NCBI GenBank assembly: GCA_004296145.1
Contig: SEBM01000286.1
Location: 1 to 5,477 of the forward strand
Length of the DNA stretch: 5,477 nucleotides
Direction of reading: 5' to 3'
DNA from: Flavobacterium sp.
GTDB taxonomy: Bacteria; Bacteroidota; Bacteroidia; Flavobacteriales; Flavobacteriaceae
Part shown: piece by piece, positions 5,413 to 5,477 of the stretch
Layout of the letters: the number at the start of each line of letters is the position of its first letter
How positions within the stretch are numbered: position 1 is the first letter of the stretch
Program-made: the position numbers and the translations under genes
Notes under the pieces: generated by a model
What the model saw: the letters and a program-made list of their open reading frames with translations, nothing else
What the model was told of the DNA's origin: nothing
Database searches by the model: none

Positions 5413-5440
5413 TTTATAACTTATTTATTGTCATTGTTTT

Positions 5441-5465
5441 AAGCCCTTTTTTAAGGGCTTTTTTT
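5441..5465 (+). terminator. Intrinsic terminator of the kinase-regulator operon
   Basis: AAGCCCTT (5441-5448) and AAGGGCTT (5453-5460) form a perfect 8-bp stem with a TTTT loop, followed directly by a T run to 5465. It lies 28 bp after the response regulator stop codon. The arms and the A/T flanks are nearly symmetric, so weak activity in the reverse direction is possible. Confidence 0.92.
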
Positions 5466-5477
5466 ATTCTTTTAATT

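Overview
The window looks like chromosomal DNA from a member of the Bacteroidota, most likely Flavobacteriaceae and probably Flavobacterium or a close relative. The grounds are the AT-rich composition, the near absence of Shine-Dalgarno sequences before well-supported start codons, perfect matches to the Bacteroidota -7 promoter element (TAnnTTTG), abundant lipoprotein signals, and a lipoprotein-type TPR sensor kinase paired with a response regulator. The genus is inferred from style and protein character, not from a marker gene.

Left part (1-1590). A terminator cut by the window edge is followed by a leftward gene for a SpoIIAA/STAS-like protein (65-433). A divergent intergenic region of about 250 bp separates it from a rightward short-chain dehydrogenase gene (683-1531) of the YghA/YdaD (general stress protein 39) type. 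That gene ends in a strong terminator hairpin, and the stop codon of the converging gene lies in its loop.

Middle (1563-2797). A leftward gene encodes an uncharacterised single-pass membrane protein with an N-terminal soluble domain and a cysteine-rich C-terminal domain. Its upstream DNA carries six AGGAAT-like repeats spaced 9-10 bp apart and two back-to-back -7-like elements. Beyond these lies a block of clearly higher G+C (2641-2780, about 46%) containing small inverted repeats and no convincing gene. It leads into the next transcription unit.

Right part (2798-5465). Three rightward genes follow: a 58-residue lipoprotein, a lipoprotein-anchored TPR histidine kinase with one membrane span and a HisKA_3-like/HATPase_c catalytic half, and a response regulator with a divergent LuxR/NarL-like DNA-binding domain. 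The kinase and regulator are 12 bp apart and end at a clear terminator. The most striking element is a perfect 11-bp inverted repeat (3011-3044) that holds the kinase start codon in its left arm and is followed by a T-rich stretch. It sits exactly between the small lipoprotein gene and the kinase gene, so it could terminate or attenuate the lipoprotein transcript, control kinase translation, or both. A small surface peptide feeding a periplasmic TPR sensor is an attractive but unproven reading of this locus.

No tRNA, rRNA, CRISPR array, insertion sequence or phage gene was recognised.
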